A DNA stretch of 64,000 bases from Paenibacillus azoreducens (GCF_021654775.1 NZ_AP025343.1:6948001-7012000), one strand, 5' to 3'; counted from the stretch's first letter, positions 11,761 to 20,023 are shown. The notes: generated by a model from the sequence alone, not told the origin. Numbers and translations are program-made.

Positions 11761-11802
11761 GGCATGGAGCCGCGTACGAAACCGTACAGACGTATCCATG
11801 CC
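11761..11802. terminator. Bidirectional terminator between AraC regulator and AGCS symporter
   Basis: Outer 8-bp stem GGCATGGA (11761-11768) / TCCATGCC (11795-11802) with a further inner stem CGTAC/GTACG. It sits between convergent genes. The T-tracts are short (ATTGTTATT to the right, CTTTTCTAG on the minus strand). Confidence 0.65.
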
Positions 11803-11814
11803 ATTGTTATTCTA

Positions 11815-13155
11815 TCAGCCTAACTTTTGACTTTTCATATGTTGCAAATATCGGTGTGTCTCCGCCACAACTACCCCTGATAAACCTAATAGGGCAATCA
11901 AATTCGGCAGCGCCATCAGCCCGTTTACAATATCCGCAAGCAGCCAAATAGCCTCCAGTTTGATAAAAGCTCCAAAGGCGATCAAAAGGATAAATACAAT
12001 GCGATACGGCAGGATGGATTTCACGCCAAACAGATATGTGATACAGCGCTCGCCGTAATAATTCCAGCCCAAAATCGTCGTAAACGCAAATAACATCAGA
12101 CATATCGTCAGAATGATCGATCCGTACGGAATCGCGGCATCAAATGCCGCCTGGGTCATCATCGCCCCGCGTTCAGCTCCCTGCCAGACCCCTGTGACGA
12201 TCAGGGTTAACCCCGTTAACGTACAAATAATGATCGTGTCAAAAAAAGTGCCTGTCATCGAAACGAGCCCCTGTTCCGCCGGCCACTTGGTTTTTGCGGC
12301 TGCCGCTGCAATCGGCGCACTCCCCAGGCCCGATTCATTCGAAAACACGCCTCGCGCCACCCCATTTCGGATCGCCATCATGACGGTTGCGCCAAGAAAA
12401 CCTCCGCCCGCTGCCGCACCGTTAAATGCGCCCTCAAAAACAAGGGCTACTGCATGCGGGATTTGATCGGCAAATGTGATCAGCACGACAAAACTAGCAA
12501 CGATATAAATGATGGCCATCACAGGGACAACCTTGGTCGACACTTGCGAGATGCTTTTGATTCCGCCCAAAGTGACTAATGCGGTCACCACTGTCATGAT
12601 TCCCGCTGTCACGATCGCGGGGACTCCCCAGCTGGACTGCGTCGAAGATACGATCGCATTCACCTGCGGGAATGTCCCGATGCCGAACAACGCCACCAGA
12701 ACGCCGCTTATGGCGAAAAATACGGCCAGCGGCTTAAATTTGCTGCCAAGCCCCCGTTCAATATAATACATCGGCCCGCCGGAGACCTGACCTTTATCAT
12801 CCATCGTCCGAAACTTGACCGCTAATACCCCTTCCGCATATTTCGTTGCCATTCCGAAAAACGCGGCGATCCACATCCATAATAACGCTCCGGGACCACC
12901 AATTTGGATTGCGGTCGCAACCCCGACGATATTCCCTGTACCGACCGTCGCGGCAAGCGCTGTCGCCAAGGCGCCGAAGCTCGATACGTCGCCTTCGCCT
13001 TCATTTTTGGCCTTGAATATCAGTCTTAAGGCAAGCGGCAGCCTTATCACCTGCAGCAGACCAAGCCGGCAGGTCAGCCATATTCCTGTGCCTACCAATA
13101 AAATGAGCAGCGGAGCTCCCCATACCCATTGGTTTACCAGCTCTAATACATGCAT
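11815..13155 (-). CDS. AGCS-family sodium:alanine/glycine symporter
   Basis: A 446-residue integral membrane transporter with about 10-11 hydrophobic helices. Family hallmarks include ALATALAATVGTGNIVGVA, a GGPGALLWMW segment, FFGMATKYAEG and VSGGPMYYIERGLG, all typical of the alanine or glycine:cation symporter family (AlsT/DagA/GlyP). I chose the ATG at 13155 because GAGGGGGAAAAGG precedes it and the product then starts MHVLELVNQWVWG like its relatives; the frame is open further upstream but runs into the riboswitch terminator. The leader carries a tandem glycine riboswitch, so the physiological substrate is probably glycine, with uptake or efflux tied to the intracellular glycine level. 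Confidence 0.92.
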   Translation of the reverse strand: MHVLELVNQWVWGAPLLILLVGTGIWLTCRLGLLQVIRLPLALRLIFKAKNEGEGDVSSFGALATALAATVGTGNIVGVATAIQIGGPGALLWMWIAAFFGMATKYAEGVLAVKFRTMDDKGQVSGGPMYYIERGLGSKFKPLAVFFAISGVLVALFGIGTFPQVNAIVSSTQSSWGVPAIVTAGIMTVVTALVTLGGIKSISQVSTKVVPVMAIIYIVASFVVLITFADQIPHAVALVFEGAFNGAAAGGGFLGATVMMAIRNGVARGVFSNESGLGSAPIAAAAAKTKWPAEQGLVSMTGTFFDTIIICTLTGLTLIVTGVWQGAERGAMMTQAAFDAAIPYGSIILTICLMLFAFTTILGWNYYGERCITYLFGVKSILPYRIVFILLIAFGAFIKLEAIWLLADIVNGLMALPNLIALLGLSGVVVAETHRYLQHMKSQKLG

Positions 13156-13198
13156 TTCCTTTTCCCCCTCATGATGTTGCATTCTCCTAGACGACATG

Positions 13199-13228
13199 AA
13201 AAAGAGCCAAATCCAAGGATTTGACTCT
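13199..13228 (-). terminator. Terminator in the glycine riboswitch expression platform
   Basis: A 12-bp stem (AGAGCCAAATCC at 13203-13214 with GGATTTGACTCT at 13217-13228, one G:T pair) has a 2-base loop and is followed on the minus strand by TTTTTC. It sits between the aptamers and the AGCS start codon, so it is the likely on/off element of the riboswitch. Confidence 0.85.
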
Positions 13229-13307
13229 GGGGACACATTTGCAGATCTTACGCACGCCAAGAATGTGAAACGATGCACATCTTGTGCGTGTTCAAATTCG
13301 GTAACCG

Positions 13308-13520
13308 ATCCTGCAATCCCTGTCCTTTTACCTGAGAGTTTCCACACGTTATGGGATTCTTCCCCTCACGCGTATTGCCCCTTCGGTGCTCCATTGATGG
13401 AGTCTCTCCAGAGTTCTGTCCACTTACGGTCCTGCCTCCCAAGTCTGGGTACGATCCCAACTCTTTTGGCGCCTGAGAGTTTATGCCCCTTCGGCCAAGC
13501 TGCCGCTTGTCTCCCGTAAA
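13308..13520 (-). ncRNA. Tandem glycine riboswitch
   Basis: Read on the minus strand, two consecutive aptamers each carry the conserved glycine-riboswitch signatures. Both contain CCGAAGGGGCA and ACTCTCAGG followed by AAAAGGACAG or its equivalent; the first has CTCAGGCGCCAAAAG and later GGACAGAACTCTGGAGAG. The second begins at the GGAGAGACTCC segment and ends at GGACAGGGATTGCAGG. The tandem layout with a short linker is the cooperative glycine riboswitch known from gcvT leaders. It is placed between a good promoter (13558-13586) and a terminator (13199-13228) ahead of the AGCS symporter gene. Confidence 0.92.
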
Positions 13521-13557
13521 CTTCATCCAGTGTATATGCAATTTTTGATTGGTTACC

Positions 13558-13586
13558 ATTATAGGATTGCCTGTACGATTTGGCAA
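13558..13586 (-). promoter_or_regulatory. SigA-type promoter of the glycine riboswitch leader
   Basis: On the minus strand TTGCCA (13581-13586) and TATAAT (13558-13563) are 17 bp apart, a near-consensus vegetative promoter. It lies 40 bp upstream of the first aptamer. Confidence 0.8.
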
Positions 13587-13669
13587 GGATGTTTGTTTTA
13601 TTGGATATAATTACCTTCCGAATGACTCAATGGCATGTGGTCCGTTTTGTACCGCCATTCGGGCAGAGG

Positions 13670-14545
13670 TTACCAGGACGATAGCTCCGTCCTTTTCCAG
13701 CTGTCTTTGGCAACGCAAACATATACATATTGATCGTCCCAAGCGATCTGCCCCTGACTGCAGGCTTCTTTGGACGAAGCAGGCGTATACTTGTTGCGGA
13801 CGCGCAGCTTGTCCCCGTTCACATCAAGCTTGGTGTCGGGGTCGTCCGTGCCTATACCGACATTGCCGCCGCTGCGCTGCACGGTGAGTGCGGAATCGAC
13901 CGCTTCGCCTTCATCGTCGTAACGGACAAACTGCAGGTCGGCCCCTGTATTTTCACCCGCTTCCTTCGAGCTGTCCGCCCGAACGGCCCATCTTGGCGTC
14001 GTCTCATTATCCTTGCCGGCTACGCTGAACTGAAGGTCCCGGTTCGTACCGGTTTCTCCTGCTACCCGCAAAATGCCGTTCATTACATTGAAGTTGGATG
14101 AGTGGGTGCGGATTTCGCTGACGTCAGTGTCATATGGGATTTCTAAACGAGTGAACAGCTGATTCGCGTATTCTCCTGTTGGCGACATCGTCGTCTCGAA
14201 CGACATATGCTTATGATCATGCTGCTCCGGATTATTTGCTTTGTCATGGGAGATGATGGCTGTCTTGTCCATGCCTTTCTCATCGGCCCATGCGATCGCG
14301 GGTTTGGCCCGGTCCGCCGTCCATTGCAGCCGGATCATGTCGGACAGATGCCCTTCCTTCTCGATCCACTTCTGGTCGGTGGACAGAAGCAGACGCTCAT
14401 TGTGCGGAACACGGATTTCACCGCCATCCTGCTCGGATTGTTCCGGGGTCACCTCTGCGCCCAGCTGTTTCGTCGTAAAACCCGTGCCCAACAGGCAGAC
14501 GCCTCCCAATATCACCGTTGCCATCATCATCTTCGAGAATTTCAT
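13670..14545 (-). CDS. Secreted protein with tail-fibre-like GIGT repeat region
   Basis: A 291-residue protein with an N-terminal hydrophobic signal segment (MKFSKMMMATVILGGVCLLGTGF). The C-terminal half contains short beta-rich units and GNVGIGTDDPDTKLDVNGD, the motif typical of phage tail fibres and surface proteins that end in an intramolecular chaperone (S74-like) region. The tail (about residues 245-291) has two cysteines and ends DSWKRTELSSW, with no full S74 peptidase domain visible. The ATG at 14545 has GGGAGGG 6 bases upstream. The gene stands alone between the riboswitch and the Fic gene. Its function is unknown; it may be a trimeric surface or spore-coat-like fibre. Confidence 0.7.
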   Translation of the reverse strand: MKFSKMMMATVILGGVCLLGTGFTTKQLGAEVTPEQSEQDGGEIRVPHNERLLLSTDQKWIEKEGHLSDMIRLQWTADRAKPAIAWADEKGMDKTAIISHDKANNPEQHDHKHMSFETTMSPTGEYANQLFTRLEIPYDTDVSEIRTHSSNFNVMNGILRVAGETGTNRDLQFSVAGKDNETTPRWAVRADSSKEAGENTGADLQFVRYDDEGEAVDSALTVQRSGGNVGIGTDDPDTKLDVNGDKLRVRNKYTPASSKEACSQGQIAWDDQYVYVCVAKDSWKRTELSSW

Positions 14546-14910
14546 TGTTTCCCTCCCGTATCCGTCGCGATTGGAATTCATTAGCCTTTGCGAAATAAAA
14601 AGCTTGGACTGATCGTATATAAACATCGCTCGGCGCACAACCCATTTCGCGAAATGTCCCGAAAAAACGATGCTTTTCGCCTAGAACAGATAACCGGAAG
14701 ACGATCATTGCAGGGAATGCTGCCAATGTCCCAGGCAGCATGCGGCATTGCTTTTAAGTACACTCTATCTCCCAACAGGGAAATCAACCCATTTAAACAT
14801 CAAATTTCGCAATTTTCGTTTCTTATTTCCATTATATATGTATTTAGAATCATATTTCGGTTAAAATGTAAATAAAATAATGTGATATCTCTTGAAAGAG
14901 AGGAGTTCAG
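14546..14910. other. Intergenic region, 365 bp
   Basis: No convincing gene. It contains one inverted repeat (ATGCTGCC at 14717-14724 with GGCAGCAT at 14734-14741). The right half, from about 14800, is strongly AT-rich and probably holds the fic promoter. The base composition changes here from GC-balanced to AT-rich. Confidence 0.6.
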
Positions 14911-16005
14911 ATGGCACAAGTACCATTTACACCTGAGAATTTGCCGTTAGGCAATGATCGTCTTAACCAGCTCATGTTCCTCCACGAGTTAATTGAAGCG
15001 AATAAAAAGGTTGCACAGTACCAAGTATTACTTCAAAATACAAAGCTTCCTTCACATCTATTATTAAATCCTGTTATGCTGAATGAAGCAGTACAATCGA
15101 CTAAAATTGAAGGTACCCAAGTAACCTTGGATGAGGTCCTCGAAGTCGAGGCACACAGTAGAAAAAATAATAAAGATGTACAAGAAGTTCTAAATTATTA
15201 TCATGCATTACGAGATGGAATGGATAGATTATCCATTCTCCCGATATCAACCAGACTATTCAAAGAAATGCACATAACTCTAATGTCCAATAATGTGCGA
15301 GGAAGCAACAGGTCCCCTGGTGAGTATAGAACGATACAAAACTTCATCGGACCCGAGGGATGCACTATTGAAACCGCTACTTATATTCCTCCACAACCTC
15401 ATTTGGTCAATAGTTATATGAACAATCTTGAAATTTATATCAATAACCCGCAAGATGACCTTGATGAACTTGTAAGAATCGCCATCATTCACGCCCAATT
15501 TGAAACTATACACCCCTTTCTTGATGGGAACGGAAGAATAGGCCGAATATTAATTCCTTTGTACTTATATAGCAAAAAGGTAATTGACTATCCTAATTTC
15601 TTCTTAAGTGAGGCATTAGAACGGGATAAACACAAATATTATCGTTATCTTAACGACACTAGATATAAAGGAGATTGGAATCAATGGGTTCTCTTCTTCC
15701 TTGAAGCGATTATTCTTCAAGCAGACAAAAATATCAGGCTAATTAATGAGATCAACAAATTATATGATCACGATTTAGATGTAGCTCAATCACTCATCAA
15801 CAGCAGCGGAGTCAAAAAGTTGATCGATGCTGTTTTTCAAAAACCGATATTTACAGTCCATACCATTTCATCCACAGCAGATATTTCAGAGGCAACCTGT
15901 AGAAGATATTTATCCATTCTGGAAGCAAACAGAATTATTTTTTCTGATGGCAAACAAAGGTTCAAAACATATTATTACTATAATCTGCTGGACAAATTAC
16001 GGTAA
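14911..16005 (+). CDS. Fic-domain AMP-transferase with N-terminal inhibitory helix
   Basis: A 364-residue Fic protein that is expected to transfer AMP (or a related nucleotide part) from a nucleotide to a hydroxyl of a target protein. The catalytic motif HPFLDGNGRIGR (H201-R212) is intact. An (S/T)xxxE(G/N) inhibitory motif is present at S63-G68 (STKIEG), N-terminal to the Fic core, so the active site is probably self-inhibited. The C-terminus (about 295-364) looks like a winged helix (FTVHTISSTADISEATCRRY), as in SoFic-like proteins. The gene is much more AT-rich than its neighbours, which suggests acquisition by transfer. AGAGAGGAG precedes the ATG. A group II intron lies between its stop and its probable terminator. 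Confidence 0.9.
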   Translation: MAQVPFTPENLPLGNDRLNQLMFLHELIEANKKVAQYQVLLQNTKLPSHLLLNPVMLNEAVQSTKIEGTQVTLDEVLEVEAHSRKNNKDVQEVLNYYHALRDGMDRLSILPISTRLFKEMHITLMSNNVRGSNRSPGEYRTIQNFIGPEGCTIETATYIPPQPHLVNSYMNNLEIYINNPQDDLDELVRIAIIHAQFETIHPFLDGNGRIGRILIPLYLYSKKVIDYPNFFLSEALERDKHKYYRYLNDTRYKGDWNQWVLFFLEAIILQADKNIRLINEINKLYDHDLDVAQSLINSSGVKKLIDAVFQKPIFTVHTISSTADISEATCRRYLSILEANRIIFSDGKQRFKTYYYYNLLDKLR

Positions 16006-16032
16006 GGCAAATTGAGAACAGTATAAAAAAAA

Positions 16033-17916
16033 TCGAGTAGGAGGGGGTGACGAACCCCCGTCCTCTCACACCACCGTACATGCGGGTCCGCATACGGCGG
16101 TTCCAAAAGGTTAACGAAGTTCCAAATAACGAGAAAGCAGACTTTTCAGCCCTTTCGCTTCCCAATAGGATGTCGGAAGGGCGTTATTCATGTTTCGGGA
16201 CATTTCCCAAGCTCCTCTGCGGGAGTTGGCCATGATGAAAGTGGCCCAGTCTGGCACGCCCAAGGCCCGGAGTTCTCGGATACGCGTACGTACTCGCTTC
16301 CATTGTTTCCATAGGCACATGCGCAATCTTCTTCGGATCCATTTGTCCAATCTCTCGTAGTGTTTCTGGGCTGAGGCCAGACGAAAGTAGCCCAGCCAAC
16401 CCATCAGATAGCGATTGAGACGAGCAATCCTCTCTTCCATCGCTATCGGGCGGGTGCGGCTTGTGAGCTCCCGGATCTTCTCCTTCAATCGGTGTATCGT
16501 CTTGGGGGCTAGTCGAATCGTAGCCTTCTTGTTCGACAGAAAACTAAAGCCAAGAAACTTACGGTTCCATGGCCGGTCCACCGCGCTCTTCTCCCGATTC
16601 ACTTTCAGTTTTAGCTTTCCTTCTACATAGCGTGTCACCGACTCCATCACACGCTCTCCTGCTCGTTTACTCGCGACGAAGATATTACAGTCGTCCGCGT
16701 AGCGGACAAACCGCAATCCTCTCCGGTGAAGCTCTCGATCCAGATCGTCCAGCAGGATGTTGGCCAAGAGTGGACTGAGCGGACCACCTTGCGGCGTTCC
16801 TTCCTCGGTCTTTTGGCAAACTCCGTTTTCCATCGCTCCGGCACTCAGGTAAGCTCGGATCAGCTTCAACACTCGCTTGTCCTTCACCTTCCGTGCCACC
16901 TTGGCCATGAGCATATCATGATTCACCTGGTCAAAGAACTTCTCCAGGTCCAGATCTACGACCCATCTTCGGCCGCTTTGGATATAGTGCTGCGCTTGCT
17001 TCACTGCGTCATGAGCCCGCTTTCCGGATCTAAAGCCGTAGCTGTACCACGAAAAGTGAGCATCAAACATCGGATTCATCACTTGTAGAAGCGCTTGCTG
17101 GAGGAAGCGGTCCATTACGGTCGGGATACCGAGCAGCCGTACGCCGCCTCCGGGTTTGGGGATTTCCACCCGTTTGACTGGCGCCGGCCGGTAGGTTCCC
17201 GCCAGAAGTTCGGCTTTCACCGTTTCCCAGTGAGTTTTCAGGTAAGCTTGTAGCTCGGCTACCGTTACACCGTCCACACCAGGACCTCCTCCGTTTTGGA
17301 CCACCCGCTTGTAAGCGAGCCGAAGGTTATCTCCTTCGAGCATGTTCTCCAGCAGGTCGTTTTGGTCTTCGCGAGAGGAAGGGGCGACTTGTGCCGGTGA
17401 AGAGCTCGGCGCTCCAACATACCCTTGCGGCTTCACCGCTTCTCTCTGCTGGAAGCTCCCTTGCGGGATATTCGGCTGTCTTCGCTTTTCACTCGAACGC
17501 ATCGGTTTCCTCTCTCCTTTCGGTTCGGCCCTTCCGTTTTCCGGTGTCCCGTACTCGCGTACTATGGCCTCTGCTGACTCCTGCGGGTTCAGCACAGCCG
17601 GAAGGCTGTGGTTACGAAGTGACTTCGCATTTTTTTCTCCCGCAGGTCTCCCCAGATAAGAACGTCATATTTCCGCCCGCGACCACTGGAGTTTACAGGA
17701 ATAGCCTTTGGCGGCTTGGGATTTCGTTGTGTGAAGGCAACTCATCCGGCTATCCCTGCCTCGAATCCAGTTCGTGTACCTTGGCCCGTGCTTTTGCCTC
17801 CGGCTTCCTTCAGATTCTGCCTCGCGACAGACACCCTTGCCCTTGGCTAACGGTAGGCGCTCGCCAGCCCCCGTTCAGGACTTTCACCCTAGAGATGACG
17901 CCCATGCTGGGCGTAC
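16033..17916 (-). mobile_element. Group II intron (class C-like), complete
   Basis: About 1.88 kb, transcribed on the minus strand. The 5' end at 17916 reads GTACGCCCAGCATGGGCGT followed by AGGGTGAAAGTCC, typical of bacterial group II intron starts. Domain V is near 16070-16105 (AACCGCCGTATGCGG ... CGCATGTACGGTGGT). Domain VI and a 3' end CCTACTCGAT follow, ending at about 16033. The intron encodes a reverse transcriptase/maturase. The 5' exon is a terminator hairpin, and a run of T follows the 3' end. Insertion just 3' of a terminator stem is the habit of class C introns. The 3' boundary may be off by one or two bases. Confidence 0.88.
16111..17502 (-). CDS. ltrA: Group II intron reverse transcriptase/maturase (LtrA)
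   Basis: A 463-residue intron-encoded protein. RT motifs run from about residue 60 (GGGPGVDGVTV, IPKPGGGVRLLGIPTVMDR) through EEGTPQGGPLSPLLANI to the catalytic YADD (Y268-D271). The maturase (GIIM) domain follows in the C-terminal third (RRRLRMCLWKQWK). No HNH endonuclease domain is present, as in class C introns, which rely on single-stranded or hairpin targets. The ATG at 17502 has AAAGGAGAGAGG just upstream; an in-frame GTG at 17595 lacks one. It is needed for splicing and mobility of the intron that carries it. Confidence 0.93.
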   Translation of the reverse strand: MRSSEKRRQPNIPQGSFQQREAVKPQGYVGAPSSSPAQVAPSSREDQNDLLENMLEGDNLRLAYKRVVQNGGGPGVDGVTVAELQAYLKTHWETVKAELLAGTYRPAPVKRVEIPKPGGGVRLLGIPTVMDRFLQQALLQVMNPMFDAHFSWYSYGFRSGKRAHDAVKQAQHYIQSGRRWVVDLDLEKFFDQVNHDMLMAKVARKVKDKRVLKLIRAYLSAGAMENGVCQKTEEGTPQGGPLSPLLANILLDDLDRELHRRGLRFVRYADDCNIFVASKRAGERVMESVTRYVEGKLKLKVNREKSAVDRPWNRKFLGFSFLSNKKATIRLAPKTIHRLKEKIRELTSRTRPIAMEERIARLNRYLMGWLGYFRLASAQKHYERLDKWIRRRLRMCLWKQWKRVRTRIRELRALGVPDWATFIMANSRRGAWEMSRNMNNALPTSYWEAKGLKSLLSRYLELR

Positions 17917-17922
17917 TTCGAT

Positions 17923-17960
17923 AAAGGGCAGAATTTTTCTGCCCTTTTCTTTAGTTTTTT
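17923..17960. terminator. Terminator hairpin, probably of fic, target of the intron
   Basis: A perfect 11-bp stem (AAAGGGCAGAA 17923-17933 / TTCTGCCCTTT 17937-17947) is followed on the + strand by TCTTTAGTTTTTT. Without the intron it would lie about 40 bases after the fic stop and terminate fic. The intron is inserted 6 bases from the base of the stem on its left side. Confidence 0.8.
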
Positions 17961-18032
17961 CCATATAACTTTCCAATACTTCACAGGGTAAAAGAGCAAT
18001 TTAAGCTTTACTAATGCAGAAATCCAGCTTGA

Positions 18033-18269
18033 TCAAAAACCTTCAGTATAATAGAATCGTACCTTTCTCTGGATGGAATTTATTGTTGATTCCATCTGAA
18101 GCAGCGATAATGATAATTTATTCGCTACAATGTCCAAACGATAGTTATTTAATAGCATTTGAAGCATACTTCTCTCAATTGATGTCAGTTGGTCCATAAT
18201 ATAATTTATATCAAATAAAGTCTCATCAAATGGAGGCGCCTCAAAACAATCTATTAATAAAAAATTCTC
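18033..18269 (-). pseudogene. Possible remnant of a small helix-turn-helix gene
   Basis: The minus strand is open for 78 codons from 18269 to a stop at 18033, with an internal ATG at 18197 (54 codons). The sequence includes MDQLTSIERSMLQMLL and NYRLDIVANKLSLSLLQ, which has the spacing of a sigma-region-4 or phage regulator helix-turn-helix. No proper start or ribosome site is seen. It shares the AT-rich composition of fic. The resemblance was judged by eye only. Confidence 0.25.
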
Positions 18270-18369
18270 TTATTTGTTTAGGAATTTCTAGATAAATTGC
18301 TTTCCATTCCAACAGTTAGTAGTATAAACAATTATAGGACGATAATTTTATATAAAAGGCGGGAGATTA

Positions 18370-19509
18370 ATGACAACCCAGCAACAAGCGGCTATGCAAT
18401 CCATGATTGAATGGCTGGCGGATGAACATGAGCTCGGCCGGGAGCCTAGCAAAATCGAAATTGCCGGAGAATTTGATTTGCACGACATGCACTACTACAT
18501 ATTCAAGTATAAAAAATCGATGCTCGGAAAATGGCTGCTGGGCGTTTGCGGCGGTTATGAAGACCTATCCGATACGCAGCATTGCGGCCATGTGTTCAGC
18601 GAGATGCAGCCGTATGACCCGGCTACGGCGGAGCAAGAAGCAATAACTATCGTCGAAATGATCCGCGAGTATTGGATGAAGCAAGCGGCGGCGATCGAGG
18701 CGGAATCACAAAATGCAACATCGGAAGAGGAAGAAGCAGCCGAAGACGATTCATCCGGCATCTTTAACGGATTCGTTCTGCTCAACTCGTCAGAATGCGA
18801 TCTGGAACAAATCAAAGCAAACCTGCTGCAGGATTGGGACATCTCTTGTCCGCCGCCGGAGGAAGAGGAGCAAAATGCCGCTAAAGAAAAAGACGGAACT
18901 CTTGTCTTTGACGTGGATGGCTTCATGTTGGCGGTCAGCTTTGTCGACGCTCCCGTACCGGATGGCGAAGCCGAATATTTCGCGCAGGCCAACTATTTGT
19001 GGAAGGATGCCGTCGAAGTCACCAAAACGCATGTCGCTCAGATCATATTAGCTGTCTTCACCCGGTCCGGCTCCCCGCTCGACAGCGCCAAACTGTACAC
19101 GAAGCTTGCGGCCAGTTGTTTGAAACTTCCGAACGCCATCGGAATTTATACTTCAGGTACCGTCTTTCAACCCGAACTTTATCTGGAATTCGCGGACCTT
19201 ATGAAATCCGATGATATGCTCCCTTTGTTAAATCTCGTGCATTTTGGCCTTGTCGGCACGGAAAGCGGTATGAGCGGCTACACCTACGGACTACGGGCCT
19301 TCGGCAAAGACGAAATCGAAATCTTGGACTCCCAAGCGGCTCCGAGCGAGCTGCGCGACTTTCTGATTGACGTTTCCGGTTATATCCTGGAACAGGACGT
19401 TACTCTAAGAGACGGGGAAACCATCGGGTTCTCGGCTGAGCAGAAGCTGCAAATAACCCGGTCCGAAGGGGTATATGTTAACGGAGATAGTTTGAAAATA
19501 CAGTTCTAG
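18370..19509 (+). CDS. DUF4261 domain protein
   Basis: A 379-residue cytoplasmic protein of unknown function. Residues 1-110 form a helical part with FKYKKSMLGKWLLGVCGGY. An acidic linker (SEEEEAAEDDSSG) follows. From about 130 to the end is a DUF4261-like domain: FVLLNSSECDLEQIKANL, a PVPDGEAEYFAQANYLWKDA segment, then YTYGLRAFGKDEIEILDS and DGETIGFSAEQKLQITRSEG. GGGAG sits 5 bases before the ATG. It is followed by a terminator and stands alone. DUF4261 proteins are sometimes encoded near stress or polymorphic-toxin genes, but nothing here proves such a role. Confidence 0.75.
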   Translation: MTTQQQAAMQSMIEWLADEHELGREPSKIEIAGEFDLHDMHYYIFKYKKSMLGKWLLGVCGGYEDLSDTQHCGHVFSEMQPYDPATAEQEAITIVEMIREYWMKQAAAIEAESQNATSEEEEAAEDDSSGIFNGFVLLNSSECDLEQIKANLLQDWDISCPPPEEEEQNAAKEKDGTLVFDVDGFMLAVSFVDAPVPDGEAEYFAQANYLWKDAVEVTKTHVAQIILAVFTRSGSPLDSAKLYTKLAASCLKLPNAIGIYTSGTVFQPELYLEFADLMKSDDMLPLLNLVHFGLVGTESGMSGYTYGLRAFGKDEIEILDSQAAPSELRDFLIDVSGYILEQDVTLRDGETIGFSAEQKLQITRSEGVYVNGDSLKIQF

Positions 19510-19551
19510 TTCTATCCACCCTACCCAGGCAGATTCAATGGGACACAAGCC

Positions 19552-19604
19552 AAAGGACCTCAAATTCCGCAGCCTTGCGGGGGATGCGGTCCTTTAGTTT
19601 TTAA
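19552..19604 (+). terminator. Terminator after DUF4261 gene
   Basis: An outer stem AAAGGACC (19552-19559) / GGTCCTTT (19588-19595) with an inner CCGCA/TGCGG pairing is followed by AGTTTTTAATTTT. Confidence 0.8.
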
Positions 19605-19626
19605 TTTTCCTATATAAGTTGGATCA

Positions 19627-19716
19627 TTTCTAACGAAACAGGGTATCGCTATTAAGCTAAATAAGTGCCGTTAACCCTGGTTTTATCCTAAATAACGATC
19701 TGTAGTTTCGTTAGAT
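19627..19716. repeat. TAACGAAAC palindromic intergenic repeat, locus B
   Basis: One forward unit (CTAACGAAACAGGGTATCGC at 19629 onward) and one inverted unit (AATAACGATCTGTAGTTTCG to 19714) face each other. It is the same family as at 6430 and 39606. The right arm codes for the C-terminus of the small lipoprotein on the minus strand. Confidence 0.85.
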
Positions 19717-19901
19717 TTCATTTGTTCTTGTTTTTGAGGCATAGGTGGATATTGCATATTTTCTAATACAGCTATCTTTAAGCGTAATGTGGGCTCTTTT
19801 GGTGTCAAATGTACATTCTCTTCATCCTTTCGATCTTGAATAGAACAACTACACAGAATAAAGATACAGAACAAAAGCAGTAAAAAAGCCTTTTTAGTCA
19901 T
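19683..19901 (-). CDS. Small putative lipoprotein
   Basis: A 72-residue protein starting MTKKAFLLLLFCIFILCSC. A short basic N-terminus, a hydrophobic core and a lipobox-like LCSC suggest signal peptidase II processing and anchoring outside the membrane. The mature part is about 53 residues, rich in charged residues and Pro/Gln/Met (YPPMPQKQEQM). The ATG at 19901 has AGAGGGG about 7 bases upstream. The last 10-11 codons (SNETTDRYLG) lie within the TAACGAAAC repeat, so the repeat has supplied the stop and tail. I know no homologue. Confidence 0.5.
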   Translation of the reverse strand: MTKKAFLLLLFCIFILCSCSIQDRKDEENVHLTPKEPTLRLKIAVLENMQYPPMPQKQEQMKSNETTDRYLG

Positions 19902-20023
19902 ATAAAGCCCCTCTCTATGAATTTCCGTTGCTGTTAACAACAGTCTATCATTTTCGAGGCCTGCACTCTCCGTATATTTCCAATTTTGCTGTGCAATTCG
20001 ACATGAAAGCCCACTTTGGCTAA

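Noticed and set aside
13670..14545. Prophage tail region
   Set aside because: Only the GIGT motif is phage-like; no capsid, terminase, portal, integrase or lysis genes are within the window.
17391..17924. Plus-strand open frames across the group II intron 5' region
   Set aside because: They lie antisense to the intron RNA structure and the maturase start, and the translated sequence is low-complexity Ser/Pro/Leu-rich with no family match.
18014..18199. 61-codon plus-strand open frame
   Set aside because: No ribosome site; the opposite strand has the more protein-like, though decayed, sequence.
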